The notes under the pieces: model-generated
Told to the model about the DNA's origin: nothing
Seen by the model: the letters and a program-made list of their open reading frames with translations, nothing else
Databases searched by the model: none
Source: Misgurnus anguillicaudatus
Taxonomy: Eukaryota; Chordata; Actinopteri; Cypriniformes; Cobitidae
Assembly (NCBI RefSeq): GCF_027580225.2
Contig: NC_073341.2
Location: forward strand, 11,442,001-11,506,000
DNA: 64,000 bases
Direction: 5' to 3'
Shown: piece after piece, positions 52,196 to 63,871 of the stretch
How the letters are laid out: each line of letters starts with the position of its first letter
Numbering within the stretch: the first letter of the stretch is position 1
Made by a program: the position numbers and the translations under genes

Positions 52196-54564
52196 TTAAA
52201 ACATATACAGGCTACGGATCCAATGTTTCCAAAAGCAGGATGTATACCTTGTGTCACTCTTAGAAACATCAACTAAGGGCACAATGATCATATTCTTAGA
52301 TCCTGTTAGTCTGCACATGAATCTAAACATAAAATTTCTTAAGACAGCATTAAAAGTGGGCACATTATTAGACACAAACATTGCACTAGCACTACTCCAC
52401 CTAGGAATTTTAAGCACAATTCTTAGTGCATCATTATAAGCCACTTGGAGTTTTTTCATTTTTGACTCACTAAAATTACACCACAGGTGGGAAGTGTACA
52501 ATGGAGTGCATTAAGTTTTGAAGAGTGAGATTTTAACATCAGGAGTGCACATGTGAAATTTGCGTGCCAGCATGTTTGCCTGCCCATACAGTTTTCCACA
52601 CTGACGCTGCAAATCATCATCATCACAGAGGTCATCTCTTATCACATGTCCCAGATATTTAACTTTCTTTACAACCTTTAAAGGTTCACCTGCCAATGAA
52701 AAAGAGGGATAGGCACACTTCATATCCTCCTTAGTTCTGGCGATTAGTACCACACTCTTCAAAGAGTTAAATTCTTTATCAAACATAAGTCCATATTAAG
52801 AACATATTCTAAGAAGTTGCTGCAGACCAGCACTGGAAGGAGACAGTACCACCAAATCATCAGCATAAAGCATATGATTGATGAGACTATCCCCCACCAA
52901 GCAGCCAGTTCTACAACACTTCAACTCCCTTGATAGGTTATCCATATACAGATTAAACAGCAGCGGGGACAGAATTCCGCCCTGCCGCACTCCATTGGAG
53001 ACATAAAAGGGTGTTGACAAACTCATCCCCCACCTAACTTGCATAGTTTGGTGAGAGTACCAGAACTGCAGAATCCTGATTAAATAAGAGGGAACACCAC
53101 GATCATATAATTTACCAAACAGTTTCCCATGATTGATACGATCAAAAGCCTTTGAGGCATCCAGAAAACACATGAAGACTGTGCTATTGCGTGATCTGTA
53201 CCTATGGACAATTTCTTTAAGTGCATAAATACACAGATCAGTTCCATGCTTGTTCTTAAAACCAAATTGATAATCTGTCGACACTAAGTGTTCTGCAAGC
53301 CTATCCATAATAATCCCTTCTAGTACCTTGGAGAGTATACTTGCAATTGCAATAGGTCTATAGTTATCTATACTAGTTAATTTACCCATCTTGTTTTTAA
53401 CTACAGGTACTAACAAGACAGATAACATGGATCCAGGAAGTATGCCATGCTTCATTAACCCAGAAAAACATAAAGAAAGTAAAACTGAAATATTATGGCT
53501 AGCATATTTCAAATGTTCTGCTGTTATTTTATCCTGCCCACAGGCTTTATTTATTTTAAGATTGTCAATAGCATAAAATACTTCCTCCGGCCTGATGACT
53601 ACATCATCACAGTAAGGTATCTCACCCATGTTAAAAACATCACTCTTCACACAGTTAAAAATGTTCTCATAGTGTCTCCTCCAAAGCTCTGCAATGTTTC
53701 CAGGTTCAGTAATGCCATCAATACTAGAAGGCAGTGGCATTTTACTGTTGTTAACCACTTTCACCTCCTTCCAGAACTCATAAACATTATTAGTTTGCAA
53801 TTTTCTCGCCATAGAGTTCGCCCTCATAGTCTGCTCGTTTCTTTTTATAAAACGCACAGCATATTTGAACCTAGCATTAGACCTTACTTTGAGCTCACAG
53901 ACTGGGCCATGCCTAGGTTTGCCTGATAAAACCCAACTTCTAAATGCATCTCTTGCTTCCATATGAACATCATGGACATAGTCATTCCAACCTGGTCTTG
54001 CAATATGTTGTTTAACCCCTTTACTTCTTAGTGGTTCACTTCCATCAACTAAACCTTTTACAATTCTATCATACATTGCACATAGGTCATTATTATGACT
54101 TACATTCATACAGTTGCTATCCACACACATAATTGCATCAACAGGTACCTCAATATTTCTCAAGTGCAAATCAATCATTAACTTGTAATATTGCAGGTCA
54201 TCTTCTGTAAGCCTTGTCCAGTCCAATGTCTCACCTGGTTTATGGCTGTCACTACTACAGACAAGCTCAGGTAGACCCTTAACATTTATGAACATAGAGA
54301 CAGGAATATGGTCTGCTGTAGCCAAACCATATAGAATCTCAACCTTCTCTATGCAATCATGTGCATCAGCTGTAGATATACAATGGTCCAGCCAGGATGT
54401 AGTATGCCAAGCTTCACTCACATGTGTATAGCTATCAGCTGGCAGTAATTCCTTAGTGGATAGAATAACTTTGTTATCTTTGCAGAATTGTGTCAAATGT
54501 TGACCAAAAAGTGAATTAGCATCTGATATATCAGCATTGAAATCCCCCATAACAAATATGGATG
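52196..54564 (-). pseudogene. LINE-B endonuclease/reverse transcriptase ORF
   Basis: The main frame (to 52,796) has the endonuclease motif FVMGDFNAD, the SDH-like part (TADHIPVSM), then reverse transcriptase: YRPIAIASILSKVLEG, FLDASKAFDRINHGKLF (motif A), NGVRQGGILSPLLFNLYMDN (motif B) and HMLYADDLVVLSP (YADD, motif C). Two shifted frames continue the C-terminal part with KYLGHVIRDDL, LYGQANMLARKFHMC, LWCNFSES and RWSSASAMFV. Breaks lie near 52,790 and 52,505. The first residues of the open frame (before TSIFVM) come from the hAT element. The family is an APE-type LINE common in fish and invertebrates; I cannot name the clade safely. Confidence 0.85.
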
Positions 54565-56128
54565 TAGGCTTGTGCCGGTGTTCGGTAATACGGTAAACCA
54601 CGGTAGTAAAACTGCACGGTAGTGTTATTGCGGGGTCTTCAAATTACCGCGAAAAGACGTGCATTATTTTTTTCCTTTGACCGGTTCAAATTACACTGCA
54701 CGGATGCTGCGTAGGTGTCACTCATACGCAGGTGCACACCTTACCGGACTCTCGTGGAGAAGGATGACGGAAGGAGTGCTGCTGCTGCTTACTATTTTTA
54801 CACATTACAAAAAATAATGTATGGAGTAATGTATGGAGTAAAGTATGGAAGTTTTTTTGGCTTCGTGAAAAAACAAAGAGGGAGTGCTGGTGATAGACAA
54901 TTCCCCTATCTGTAGAATATGTGGACGGAACGGGTCAGCAAATTACGTGAACACTAGCTTTATGCATCTTCCAGACAATCATCCACAGTTCACGGAGATA
55001 AAGGTAAGATACATGGCATCATATTTCATATCTTGTGTCTAAATAATAACAGTTAAGTGTCCGCTTAGCAATGCTAATGTCCGCTAGCTAACGTTACGCT
55101 GTTTAGTTTGTCTAATATTATTACGTCTATTAAGCTAACGTTATATTAGCTATCCTACCGCTTGTAAATCTGGTAAAACACATATTATTAATTATAGCTG
55201 AAACTGAGCCTGACAGGTAACGTTAAGTTAATTACTTAATATTAAACAGACTACAATTAATGTTAGTGCAAAACGCAGCTGCTAGAGTTCTTACCAGGTC
55301 CCGCAAGTTTGATCATATAACCCAAATTTCAGTATATTTACACTGGTAAGTTATCTTTTTACAAAAAAAAATGTTTTAATCTTCTAAATTGTGTTTTATG
55401 TATATTTTAATTGTGTACATTATGTATATTTTCATTGACTGTTAAATGCGTTATGTGAATTAAGTGATGTGTCACTGTCTGACTTTCAGATAATAACTAT
55501 TTAAATATGTTACGTAATTTATTTGACTCTGTATGTTGAATAAACAGTAGTGTGAATACAAATATGCATATTTAGCTGTATGTGTTCTTTTACTAAAATG
55601 AAAGGAACACATATTTATGTATCATATTTAATCATACAAACAAGTAAAAAGACAAACTATCAGTAAGCTTTACCTTATTTTATTCTCTATAATTGTCTAA
55701 AATGCATCTTTAAGGCATGAAGTAATATTTTTCTTTGTTTTACAGAGTATCCAATCATCTAGCAGTGCTGCTGCTGGCTCATTTTCAGCTGAAGACATAC
55801 AGTCAACGGTCAAAGTGGCTTTCCAACGTCAGGCTGCATATGGACTGATGATATTTTGCAATTTAATCATTTAAACCACTAAAGTTGACTGCTTTTGCAG
55901 TTTGGACTTTATTCTGTTTGAATCTGATTGGTTCAGTTTACTGTGTATTGTTTTATTTATATCATTTTAACAAGTTATTAAATCTTTTATTTACACTATA
56001 ACAATGACATTTGCTCATCTTTTCAACTTATTTTTGTAATGCATTTCAACACCGTGGTAATACCGTCTACCGTAATAAAACCTTCATAAATCACCGCAAC
56101 ATGAAAATTTAACACCGGCACAAGCCTA
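54565..56128 (+). mobile_element. BED-finger hAT element, 1.56 kb, inside LINE-B
   Basis: The ends TAGGCTTGTGCCGGTGTT and the exact complement AACACCGGCACAAGCCTA are inverted. A perfect 8-bp duplication TATGGATG flanks it at 54,557-54,564 and 56,129-56,136. It splits the LINE-B endonuclease codons for TSI-FVMGDFN. It is a deletion derivative: only the start of a transposase-like reading remains. Confidence 0.9.
54890..55000 (+). pseudogene. BED zinc-finger remnant of a hAT transposase
   Basis: The plus strand near 54,903-55,000 reads SPICRICGRNGSANYVNTS then MHLPDNHPQF: Cys-x2-Cys, a spacer, then His-x5-His, the pattern of a BED finger in ZBED/hAT transposases. A stop in the ORF upstream breaks continuity. 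Nothing of the catalytic domain follows. Confidence 0.6.
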
Positions 56129-56311
56129 TATGGATGTATATTCACTTTCCCTTAAGTAAGACCCTATATAAGCAAGCTTATTCAAGTACTCATTTTCATT
56201 TTTGTGACATTCATATGGAGTGTATACATTTAAAATTATAAAAACATTCTTATTATGCACCACCTTAATTCCCATGCACCAGTCCACATCTAACCTAATC
56301 ACCATACAATA

Positions 56312-58176
56312 CAATGTATATAATGTTTTTTCATTTAAAATATGTTTTATTCTATTTAATATCGCAATGGATTTAGACATTTTTGTTTTTACACGGTTTA
56401 TATGTGATTTCCAGCTTAATTTATGGTCTATTGTAACACCCAAAAATTTATATTCATATACTCTTTCTATTTCCGTCTTACAAATCGTAATTTTAGCTTT
56501 GATATTACTTTGTCGATTGCTGAATATTATGAACTTTGTTTTAGTCAAATTCAATGAAAGTCGATTTTCATCAAACCAACTTTTTAAAGCCATCAATTCA
56601 ATTTTAACTGTTTTCAGGAGATGCTCCAAATTTTTCCCCGAACAGTATAAATTTGTGTCATCAGCAAACAATACCATTTTTTATTTTTTAGACACTTTAC
56701 AAATATCATCTATATACAATACAAACAATTTGGGACCTAACACCGAACCTTGTGGAACACCACATGTAACTTTCATTAGATCAGATTTAATATTCTTTAT
56801 TTGTACAAACTGATATCTATCCTCAAGGTAACTGCTTAACCAAGAAATGGCTTTTCCTCTTATACCATATCTCTCCAATTTCCTCATTAATAATCTGTGA
56901 TCAATAGTGTCGAAAGCTTTTTTTAAATCTAGGAATAACGCCACAGTATATTCATTGTTATCCATAGAAGTGGAAATCTCCTCTACCAGTTCCATCACTG
57001 CCATTGTGGTCGACTTATTTGCTCTAAAGCCATACTGATGTTCACTCAATATTTTATGTTTGTCTATAAAATTATCAAGCCTGCACACAAATAATTTCTC
57101 TAAGATTTTTGAAAATTGGGAGAGCAGAGAAATGGGTTTATAATTGGAAAAAAGATGTCTATCACCATTTTTAAAAATAGGGATTACCTTGGCTATTTTC
57201 ATGTTACTTGGAAATATCCCTGTTAAAAATGACTGATTGCAAATATATGTAAATGGTTTTACTATGTATAATATAATATTTTTTAATAATGACATGTCAA
57301 TATCATTACAATCAGTAGACGTTTTGTTTTTATAATTATTAACAATGTCTATTATTTCCATTTCATCAGTTCCCCTAAATCTTATAATGCTTATTAATTT
57401 ATTTTTATATGTCTTATATTTATCTTCAGCTTGTTTGGTTCTAGTTATTATAAATTTCCTATATAAAGCATTTTTCTTTTTACATGCCTTCTCTATTCCC
57501 TTAGTAATCCAAGGTTTATCATCATTTTTGCGCTTCTTTACAATTTTCTTAGACAAACAATGTTTTTCATATTGCCCAGTTAGTATGTTCATAAAAGCAT
57601 TATAGGCTCTATTAGGATCTTTATTCTCATAGACCTCACTCCAGTTTTGTTTCTGTAAGTCTTCCCCAAGGGCAGCAATGGATTCTGGCGTTCTATGTCT
57701 GATCATCATATAGTTATTAGTCCCATTTTCATTTATTTTTTTAAATAATTTTTGAAAGATCGCAAAAACCGGAAGATGATCTGTCATATCATTTATAAAT
57801 AATCCACCTACTATTTTCGCTTCAATTTCATTTGTATATATATTATCTATCAATGTAGCAGTATCTGTTGTTATTGGTTTTGTAATCACAGGAAAAAGAC
57901 CTGTACTATACATTTGTATTAATAAAATCTGTTGTCCTCTTGTGTCCTTTTGGATTCAACAAATCAATGTTAAAGTCTCCACATATAATTTGTATCTTGT
58001 TCTCATTCTTTTTCTCAAGAATATCAACTATTTTATTTATAAATGTATCTATACATGTTCCTGGTGTTCTATACACACAACTAATAATTATGTTTTTAGA
58101 TATTTCAATTTCTATGGTTAAGCATTCCAGGATATTTTCTATAGTCAATGACATACTTTTAATCAATTTGCATCTT
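56312..58176 (-). pseudogene. LINE-A ORF2, endonuclease end and reverse transcriptase
   Basis: From right to left: endonuclease motifs SCVYRTPG and ICGDFNIDLLNPKGH, then (after a one-base shift at about 57,910) YSTGLFPVITKPI and TLIDNIYTN. Reverse transcriptase follows: AKVIPIFKNGD, YKPISLLSQFSKILEKL, QYGFRANKSTTMA, FLDLKKAFDTIDHRLL (motif A), CGVPQGSVLGPKLFVLYIDD (motif B), an in-frame stop at 56,681, and VLFADDTNLYCSG (motif C, FADD). These are L2/CR1 features. One stop, one frameshift and two insertions make it inactive. Confidence 0.85.
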
Positions 58177-58544
58177 TTTTTTTTTCAATATTTTATTTAA
58201 AGTTTTCACATTATACAAAAGAACCCCCCCAAGCCAGCATAAAAAAAAGATCATAAATAAAACAATAAGTACATGTATACACCAGAAAACATACAGTTTG
58301 AGACCAACATTATATATATAAATATATATATATCTGTCTAACAACATGTATGCATGTAGAAACATACATCCACGTGTACATGTACAAAAAAAAAAAAGGG
58401 AAAATAATTAACAATTCTTCCATTTGTTTCCTTGTATGAATGCTTACCAACTTATGTAGAAACTAAAATTGTTGCGCTCTACTAAAAATGTTAAAGAAAA
58501 AGACAGGCAACCACTATATATGTAAGGCAGTCAAATAATAGGAT

Positions 58545-61500
58545 TCAGTGATCATTATTCAGGTATTCAAAAAATGGCTCCCAAACCTGTAAGAATTTCT
58601 TTGGTTTACCAGCTATTTCGTATCTAATTTTTTCCATATATAGCACACTACTAAACTCTGTGAGCCATATTTCAAATTTAGGTACAAATTGCTTGTTCCA
58701 TATCTGAAGAATGATCTTTTTTGCTATTGTCATCCCATACTGAACCGTCTGGATTTGATTACCACTGTAAGGCTCAAGAGAAGGGGCCCAACCAAATACA
58801 GCAACAAGTGGATCAGGGGGAAAATCTGTCTTAAGTATGCTGGAGTAGAAACTAAACACTTCGCACCAGAACTTACTTAATTTGGGGCAGAACCAAAATA
58901 AATGGGCCAGTGTGCCTTCGTTAGACTTGCATTTGATACACAGAGAAGATACAGATGGATATATAGAATGTAGCTTGGTACGGGAGTAATGCAATCTATG
59001 GACCACTTTATATTGGATCAGCTGTAAATTAGAGCTGATAGAGCAAGAACTAATGCCCTGGAGAACCTCGGCCCAGGTGTCTTCTGAAATATTTATACCT
59101 AGGTCATTTTCCCATGACATTTTCAAAAATTGTGTAGAAGGAGTCCTAGAATTAACAAAATATTCAACAAACCTAGAGATCAGGCCCTTAGTGTCCAGAT
59201 CAAAAGTTAAACAGAAATAGGGGTGTTCAGGGGGGTTGTAAGTTTCAAAATTAGAGATATTACTTTTAACATAATTCCGTACTTGTAAATATCTAAAGAA
59301 ATGAGAGGGAGGTAATCCATACTTTTGTCTCAGTTGGGCAAAAGAAGCAAATATATTATCAACATATAAATCTCCTACAGATCTAATTCCTTTTTCCTTC
59401 CATACTGAAAAGATTTTATCCATTTGGGAGGGGGGAAATGCGTGATTGCCAGTTATAGGAGTAAGGGGACATATCTGAGGGAGTTTAAAGAACTTTCTAA
59501 TTTGGTACCAAATCTTGAGGGAACCCATAACCATGGGGTTTAATTTCTTATGCCTTCCAATCGGTCTGGTATTCGCAAAAAGTAAAGCAGGAAGAGAGGA
59601 ATCTTGGATATCCTGTTCAATAGCAAGCCAGGCAGGCGTAGCGGCATTCAATTCACCAGGGTACGCGCTTCGCCAGTACATTAAGGCCCTCATATTAGCT
59701 GCCCAATAGTAATGTTGAAAACAGGGAAGGCCCAACCCTCCTACATCTTTTGTTTTACAGATATGAGTTTTAGATATACGATGGGTTCGGTATCCCCAAA
59801 TAAATGGCATGATCACACTATCGAGAGTTTTAAAAAATAACTGTGTTAGAAAAATAGGGACGTTTTGAAACAGATAAAGGAATCTAGGTAAAGTAACCAT
59901 TTTAATCGCGTTAATACGGCCTATCATTGTTAAAGGGAGTACTCGCCAAATCTCTATATTACTCTTTAGTTTATCTATCATAGGTTTGTAATTTGTTTCA
60001 TATAAATTTTTATAATGTATGGGCACTGTAATACCAAGATATTTTAATTCACTTACAGTTCTAAATGGGAGATTGTTAATAAAATTGGAGCCTGAAGTAT
60101 CGTATAATGGCATAAATTCACTTTTCTGCCAATTGACCATATATCCGGAAAGGGCTCCAAATTCTCTGATAAGGTCAAACAAAAAAGGCAAAGATGTTTT
60201 GGGGTCTGCAAGAAAAAGAAGGACATCATCCGCGTATAAAGAGATCTGGTGCTCTATACCACTCATCATTACAGGAGATATACGAGGGTGATTTCTGATA
60301 CTTATTGCCAATGGTTCCATTGCAAGAGCGAAAAGTAAAGGACTTAGTGGACATCCCTGGCGGGTACCACGGTGAAGAGAGAAAGAAGCCGATGTATTAT
60401 TGTTTGTAAGAACAGAAGCAGAGGGGCAAAGATACAGCATTTCAATCCACGAAGTAAAATTTTGGCCTAAACCGAATTCTTCTATAGTGCTTAATAAATA
60501 ATTCCATTCGACACTGTCGAATGCCTTATAGGCGTCCAGGGATAAAATAGCAATTTTGTCATGTTTTCCTTTGTTTTTATACACAATATTCATGAGTCTA
60601 CGCACATTATGAAAAGAAAATCTCCCAGGAATAAAACCTGTTTGATCCTCGTGTATTACGGAACCAATGCACTTGTTTAACCTATTTGCCAGAATTTTTG
60701 TAAATATTTTAAGATCATTATTAAGAAGGGAAATGGGTCTATAAGAGGAAGGGTCCGTACTATCTTTGTCTTTCTTTAAAATCAATGAAATATTTGCCAT
60801 GTACAGTGTTTCTGGTAACTTTTTGTTCTCAATAGAGTTGTTAAACATCCTTAACATTAAGGGGGCAATTTGATCTGAGAATGCTTTATAAAATTCAATG
60901 CAATAACCATCGGGGCCAGCTGCTTTCCCATTAGGGAAATTTTTGATAGCTGTGAGAACTTCCTCCAATGTAATGTCTGCATTTAAACTTTCTCTCGCCT
61001 CCTCACTAATTTTAGGGAGGCCAAGAGAACGAAGAAATTTGGTAATGTTCAGTGAGTTTCCATTACTTTGGGAGGAGTACAATTCTTGATAGAATTTCTG
61101 AAAAACATTATTTATTTCAATTGGCTTAGTGGTTAACACACCAGATTTTGACTTAATAGTATGTATGGCTCTGGTAGCTTGTGCACACCTAAGTTGACGT
61201 GAGAGTAGTCGATTAGGTTTATCCCCTAATTCAAAATGTTTCTGCCTGATTTTTAATAAGAGAGAGCGGATTTGAGTGGACAAAAGAGTATTGTATTCGT
61301 ATTTTAATTTCATAATACGTGTCAAAGTTGAATTAGATGCTGTAAGTTTAAACTGCTGTTCTAGAGTTGACAACTCTTTCTCAATCTCTGACAGCCTTTT
61401 GCCCCTCTGTTTTTTCAGATCAGCTTGAAATGCTATAACGTGGCCTCTAATGACAGCCTTAAGAGATTCCCATAAAGTTGAGTCTGATACATCCCCCTTA

Positions 61501-62339
61501 TCATTTAAAGAGATGAAATCCGCTAAATGAGCATTGCAAACCGTTTTAAAATTATCCTCATTTAACAGGTTGGGGTTAAAACGCCAAGCGTAAGGGGGTC
61601 TTTCTATACCAAAATCTACTGTTATAGAAACCGGGGAGTGATCAGATATTAGAATATTATGATATTTGGAGGATAAAATCTTAGAGGTTAATTTGAAATC
61701 AGTTAAAAAAAAATCTATTCTTGTATATGATTTGTGGACATTAGAAAAAAAAGAATAATCTTTGTCAGTGGGATGATGAAGTCTCCAAATGTCCATTAGA
61801 TTTAAAGAATGAATTAGATTGTTGAGAACAGTAGTTGAGTTGGACGGTTTGGGAGGGCTTTGTGAGTGCCTATCCAAGAAAGGGTCTAGGACACAATTAA
61901 AGTCCCCACCAATAATTAGGTGAGTGGATTGTATATCAGGTATAATGCTAAAAACAGATCGAAAAAAATTTGGGTCATCAAAATTTGGAGCGTATAAATT
62001 CACAAATGTGACATGTTTTTCCAAAATAGTACCAGACACAATGAGATAACGACCATTAATATCCTGTTTAGTAGTTAAGTGTTGAAAGGGAATGTTTTTG
62101 CGTATTAGTATTGACACCCCGCGGGCTTTTGAAGAAAATGTAGAGTGGTACATCTGGCCTATCCATCTACATTTAAGTCTGTGAGCTTTGGAATGTTTAA
62201 TATGAGTCTCCTGCAGAAACAAGATGTCTGCATGCAGCGTGTTTAAGTGGGTAAAAACTTTGGATATTTTAACTATATTATTTAAACCACGCACATTCCA
62301 GCTCAGAATATTCAAATGTTTCTTAGGGATGCTCATCAA
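58545..62339 (-). CDS. L1 ORF2 protein: endonuclease and reverse transcriptase
   Basis: An uninterrupted 1,264-residue protein that nicks target DNA and copies L1 RNA into it (target-primed reverse transcription). The APE endonuclease occupies about residues 8-240: NVRGLN (15-20), QETH (43-46), GGDFN (144-148) and the catalytic SDHSP (232-236). Reverse transcriptase spans about 460-760: YRPISLLNNDLKIFTKIL, FIPGR, LDAYKAFDSVEW (motif A), GTRQGCPLSPLLF (motif B), LYADDVLLF (YADD at 702-705). A C-terminal CCHC-like cluster (CIKC...H....C) lies near residue 1,140. The length agrees with fish and mammalian L1 ORF2 (about 1,250-1,280). The second codon is also Met. No stop or frameshift was seen, so it may be active. 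Confidence 0.95.
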   Translation of the reverse strand: MMSIPKKHLNILSWNVRGLNNIVKISKVFTHLNTLHADILFLQETHIKHSKAHRLKCRWIGQMYHSTFSSKARGVSILIRKNIPFQHLTTKQDINGRYLIVSGTILEKHVTFVNLYAPNFDDPNFFRSVFSIIPDIQSTHLIIGGDFNCVLDPFLDRHSQSPPKPSNSTTVLNNLIHSLNLMDIWRLHHPTDKDYSFFSNVHKSYTRIDFFLTDFKLTSKILSSKYHNILISDHSPVSITVDFGIERPPYAWRFNPNLLNEDNFKTVCNAHLADFISLNDKGDVSDSTLWESLKAVIRGHVIAFQADLKKQRGKRLSEIEKELSTLEQQFKLTASNSTLTRIMKLKYEYNTLLSTQIRSLLLKIRQKHFELGDKPNRLLSRQLRCAQATRAIHTIKSKSGVLTTKPIEINNVFQKFYQELYSSQSNGNSLNITKFLRSLGLPKISEEARESLNADITLEEVLTAIKNFPNGKAAGPDGYCIEFYKAFSDQIAPLMLRMFNNSIENKKLPETLYMANISLILKKDKDSTDPSSYRPISLLNNDLKIFTKILANRLNKCIGSVIHEDQTGFIPGRFSFHNVRRLMNIVYKNKGKHDKIAILSLDAYKAFDSVEWNYLLSTIEEFGLGQNFTSWIEMLYLCPSASVLTNNNTSASFSLHRGTRQGCPLSPLLFALAMEPLAISIRNHPRISPVMMSGIEHQISLYADDVLLFLADPKTSLPFLFDLIREFGALSGYMVNWQKSEFMPLYDTSGSNFINNLPFRTVSELKYLGITVPIHYKNLYETNYKPMIDKLKSNIEIWRVLPLTMIGRINAIKMVTLPRFLYLFQNVPIFLTQLFFKTLDSVIMPFIWGYRTHRISKTHICKTKDVGGLGLPCFQHYYWAANMRALMYWRSAYPGELNAATPAWLAIEQDIQDSSLPALLFANTRPIGRHKKLNPMVMGSLKIWYQIRKFFKLPQICPLTPITGNHAFPPSQMDKIFSVWKEKGIRSVGDLYVDNIFASFAQLRQKYGLPPSHFFRYLQVRNYVKSNISNFETYNPPEHPYFCLTFDLDTKGLISRFVEYFVNSRTPSTQFLKMSWENDLGINISEDTWAEVLQGISSCSISSNLQLIQYKVVHRLHYSRTKLHSIYPSVSSLCIKCKSNEGTLAHLFWFCPKLSKFWCEVFSFYSSILKTDFPPDPLVAVFGWAPSLEPYSGNQIQTVQYGMTIAKKIILQIWNKQFVPKFEIWLTEFSSVLYMEKIRYEIAGKPKKFLQVWEPFFEYLNNDH

Positions 62340-62852
62340 GGCCTGGTGTAAAGTAAAATGAGTGGTGAATTGAACACAACCATCTATATTGTTTCATAAA
62401 GAAAACAAAAAAGTAGGTAAACATATCTAATACAGAAATAAGCTGGCAAAAAAATAAACCCGTGACATCACTTTTTAAACATAAGCGATAGTCAAAAAGC
62501 CCCATTACAACGTGGGATCGCTGAACTGAACACAAAAGAATAGATGGAAAAAAAGAAAAATCTACAGTCACTCCGTAGCGAAATCAGTAAAGAACTAACT
62601 GTTCTTCAAAGCAATCACATGTCGCTCCGTCTCCACTCGATATTGACAGGAGATAATAACTTCGTATGTAATACAGTTGTTAGTGCTTAGGCATTCACAT
62701 ATACGAACATATAAATATGCAAGCCCATATGTATACAATAAACACGAACCTAACTATTTGTCCTGATAGACTTGTTATAGTAGTATATATTACACAAGGA
62801 TACCAACTTCAAGTCGTATTTACCACAACCGGACGTTACCAGCGTACATCCA
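62340..62852 (-). other. L1 inter-ORF spacer
   Basis: 513 bases between the ORF1 stop and the ORF2 start, without a coherent open frame. It is longer than the human L1 spacer (about 63 bases), so ORF2 translation here would need reinitiation or an internal entry over a greater distance. Nothing else is recognised. Confidence 0.6.
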
Positions 62853-63740
62853 TCACACTGCAAGGCTGTCAATGTAGGACTCAGCCTCTTGTGGTGACGA
62901 AAATATTTTCTTCGTCTTGTCGTGTGTAAGGATAAGGCGAGCAGGATAAAGGAGACCATATTTTATTCCTTTGGCTCTTAGCTTCTCTCGAACTCCGTCA
63001 AACTGCTTGCGCTGGGATGACACATCTGCTGGAAAGTCCTGAAAGATGCTGATGCGGCTCCCGTTAAAAGAGAGAGGGCTCCGGATCCGGGCAAGGCGCA
63101 GTATTTCAGTCTTAACCGAATCATGATGTATCCTGGCAATCATTACTCGCTGTCTGTTATTTACGACGGGACCGATGCGGTGAGCTCTATCAACTTTTAA
63201 ACCTTGCGGGAAGTTGGTTTCTCCAAGCAGAGTGGACAAAAGTTCCGTAACAAATCGTGTCGGGTTGCCTTTCTCAATATTCTCTGGAAGACCGGCTATC
63301 TTGATGTTCTGCCTGCGAGATCTGGCCTCTAGGTCCGTTAGCTTGGCTTTCAGAGAAATGTTGTCCTGTGTTAAATTAGAGCAAAGCTGCTCTAAATGAG
63401 AAACGCGGCGCTCGTAATCAGTGCTAGCCTCTTCCAGGTCCGCAATACGAGTGGTGTTAGCGGCTAATGCAGATTGCACTCCTGCCAGGGAAGCTTCCAA
63501 GTTATTAAACCGAGCATTCATTGAAAAGTCAATTTTTCGAATTGCTAAAAGAATAGCTCTGGGAGAGGCCTCTTCTTCACCGACCGAAAGTTGAGAAGCT
63601 TCGGTGTTGATGAGCTCATCAACCGACTCGCTTCGACCGCTACTAATAGGGTCAGCAGGCGCCAGCTTAACTGGTGAGTCTTCCGTCGTGTTGACAGCCG
63701 GGGAAGAAGCCTTTTTGACAGTCTTTTTAGACTTATTCAT
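62853..63740 (-). CDS. L1 ORF1 protein: coiled coil and RNA-binding domains
   Basis: A 295-residue, uninterrupted nucleic-acid chaperone that coats L1 RNA as a trimer. The first 75 residues are Ser/Glu-rich and disordered. A heptad-patterned coiled coil spans about residues 75-140 (NNLEASLAGVQSALAANTTR; LTDLEARSRRQN). The RRM-type domain starts at RQNIKIAGLPE and contains VDRAHRIG; a C-terminal domain follows with AKGIKYGLLYPARL. This is the Transposase_22 architecture. The ATG at 63,738-63,740 is the first good start in the frame and leaves a 131-base leader. Confidence 0.93.
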   Translation of the reverse strand: MNKSKKTVKKASSPAVNTTEDSPVKLAPADPISSGRSESVDELINTEASQLSVGEEEASPRAILLAIRKIDFSMNARFNNLEASLAGVQSALAANTTRIADLEEASTDYERRVSHLEQLCSNLTQDNISLKAKLTDLEARSRRQNIKIAGLPENIEKGNPTRFVTELLSTLLGETNFPQGLKVDRAHRIGPVVNNRQRVMIARIHHDSVKTEILRLARIRSPLSFNGSRISIFQDFPADVSSQRKQFDGVREKLRAKGIKYGLLYPARLILTHDKTKKIFSSPQEAESYIDSLAV

Positions 63741-63871
63741 CTTTAATGCATTAGCTTTGCTAAATTGTGAAATTAAACAGGAATTACGAAGTTTTTAGTA
63801 GTTTTATCAGATAAGTGTGACGGAGCTGAATTTAAATACGTCTTACTCCATGTGCTGCTCTCTAGCGCCCC

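Larger units (their letters stand above)
52094..56305 (-). mobile_element. LINE-B, 5'-truncated, inserted in LINE-A
   Basis: ACAATA flanks it at 52,088-52,093 and 56,306-56,311. Its minus-strand 3' end is a (TTGA)n tail at 52,094-52,113 preceded by aataaaaag. The 5' end starts within the endonuclease domain (DVDWCMGIKVVH). Excluding the hAT element inside it, about 2.64 kb remains. Removing it restores the L2-type reading ...CSLIVPY in LINE-A, which supports the borders. Confidence 0.8.
58177..63871 (-). mobile_element. Full-length L1-clade LINE inserted in LINE-A
   Basis: A perfect 15-bp duplication ATCAATTTGCATCTT flanks it at 58,162-58,176 and 63,872-63,886. The minus-strand element ends in a short A tail (T run at 58,177-58,185). 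It has a 5' region of about 131 bases, ORF1 (63,740-62,853), a spacer of about 513 bases, ORF2 (62,339-58,545) and a 3' region of about 360 bases with a TA-rich tract. At 5.7 kb with both ORFs open it looks full length and recent. The duplication splits the LINE-A endonuclease (...DTALRCKL|IKSMSL...). Confidence 0.95.

Noticed and set aside
56220..56813. 197-codon plus-strand frame
   Set aside because: It is the reverse-strand shadow of the LINE-A reverse transcriptase.
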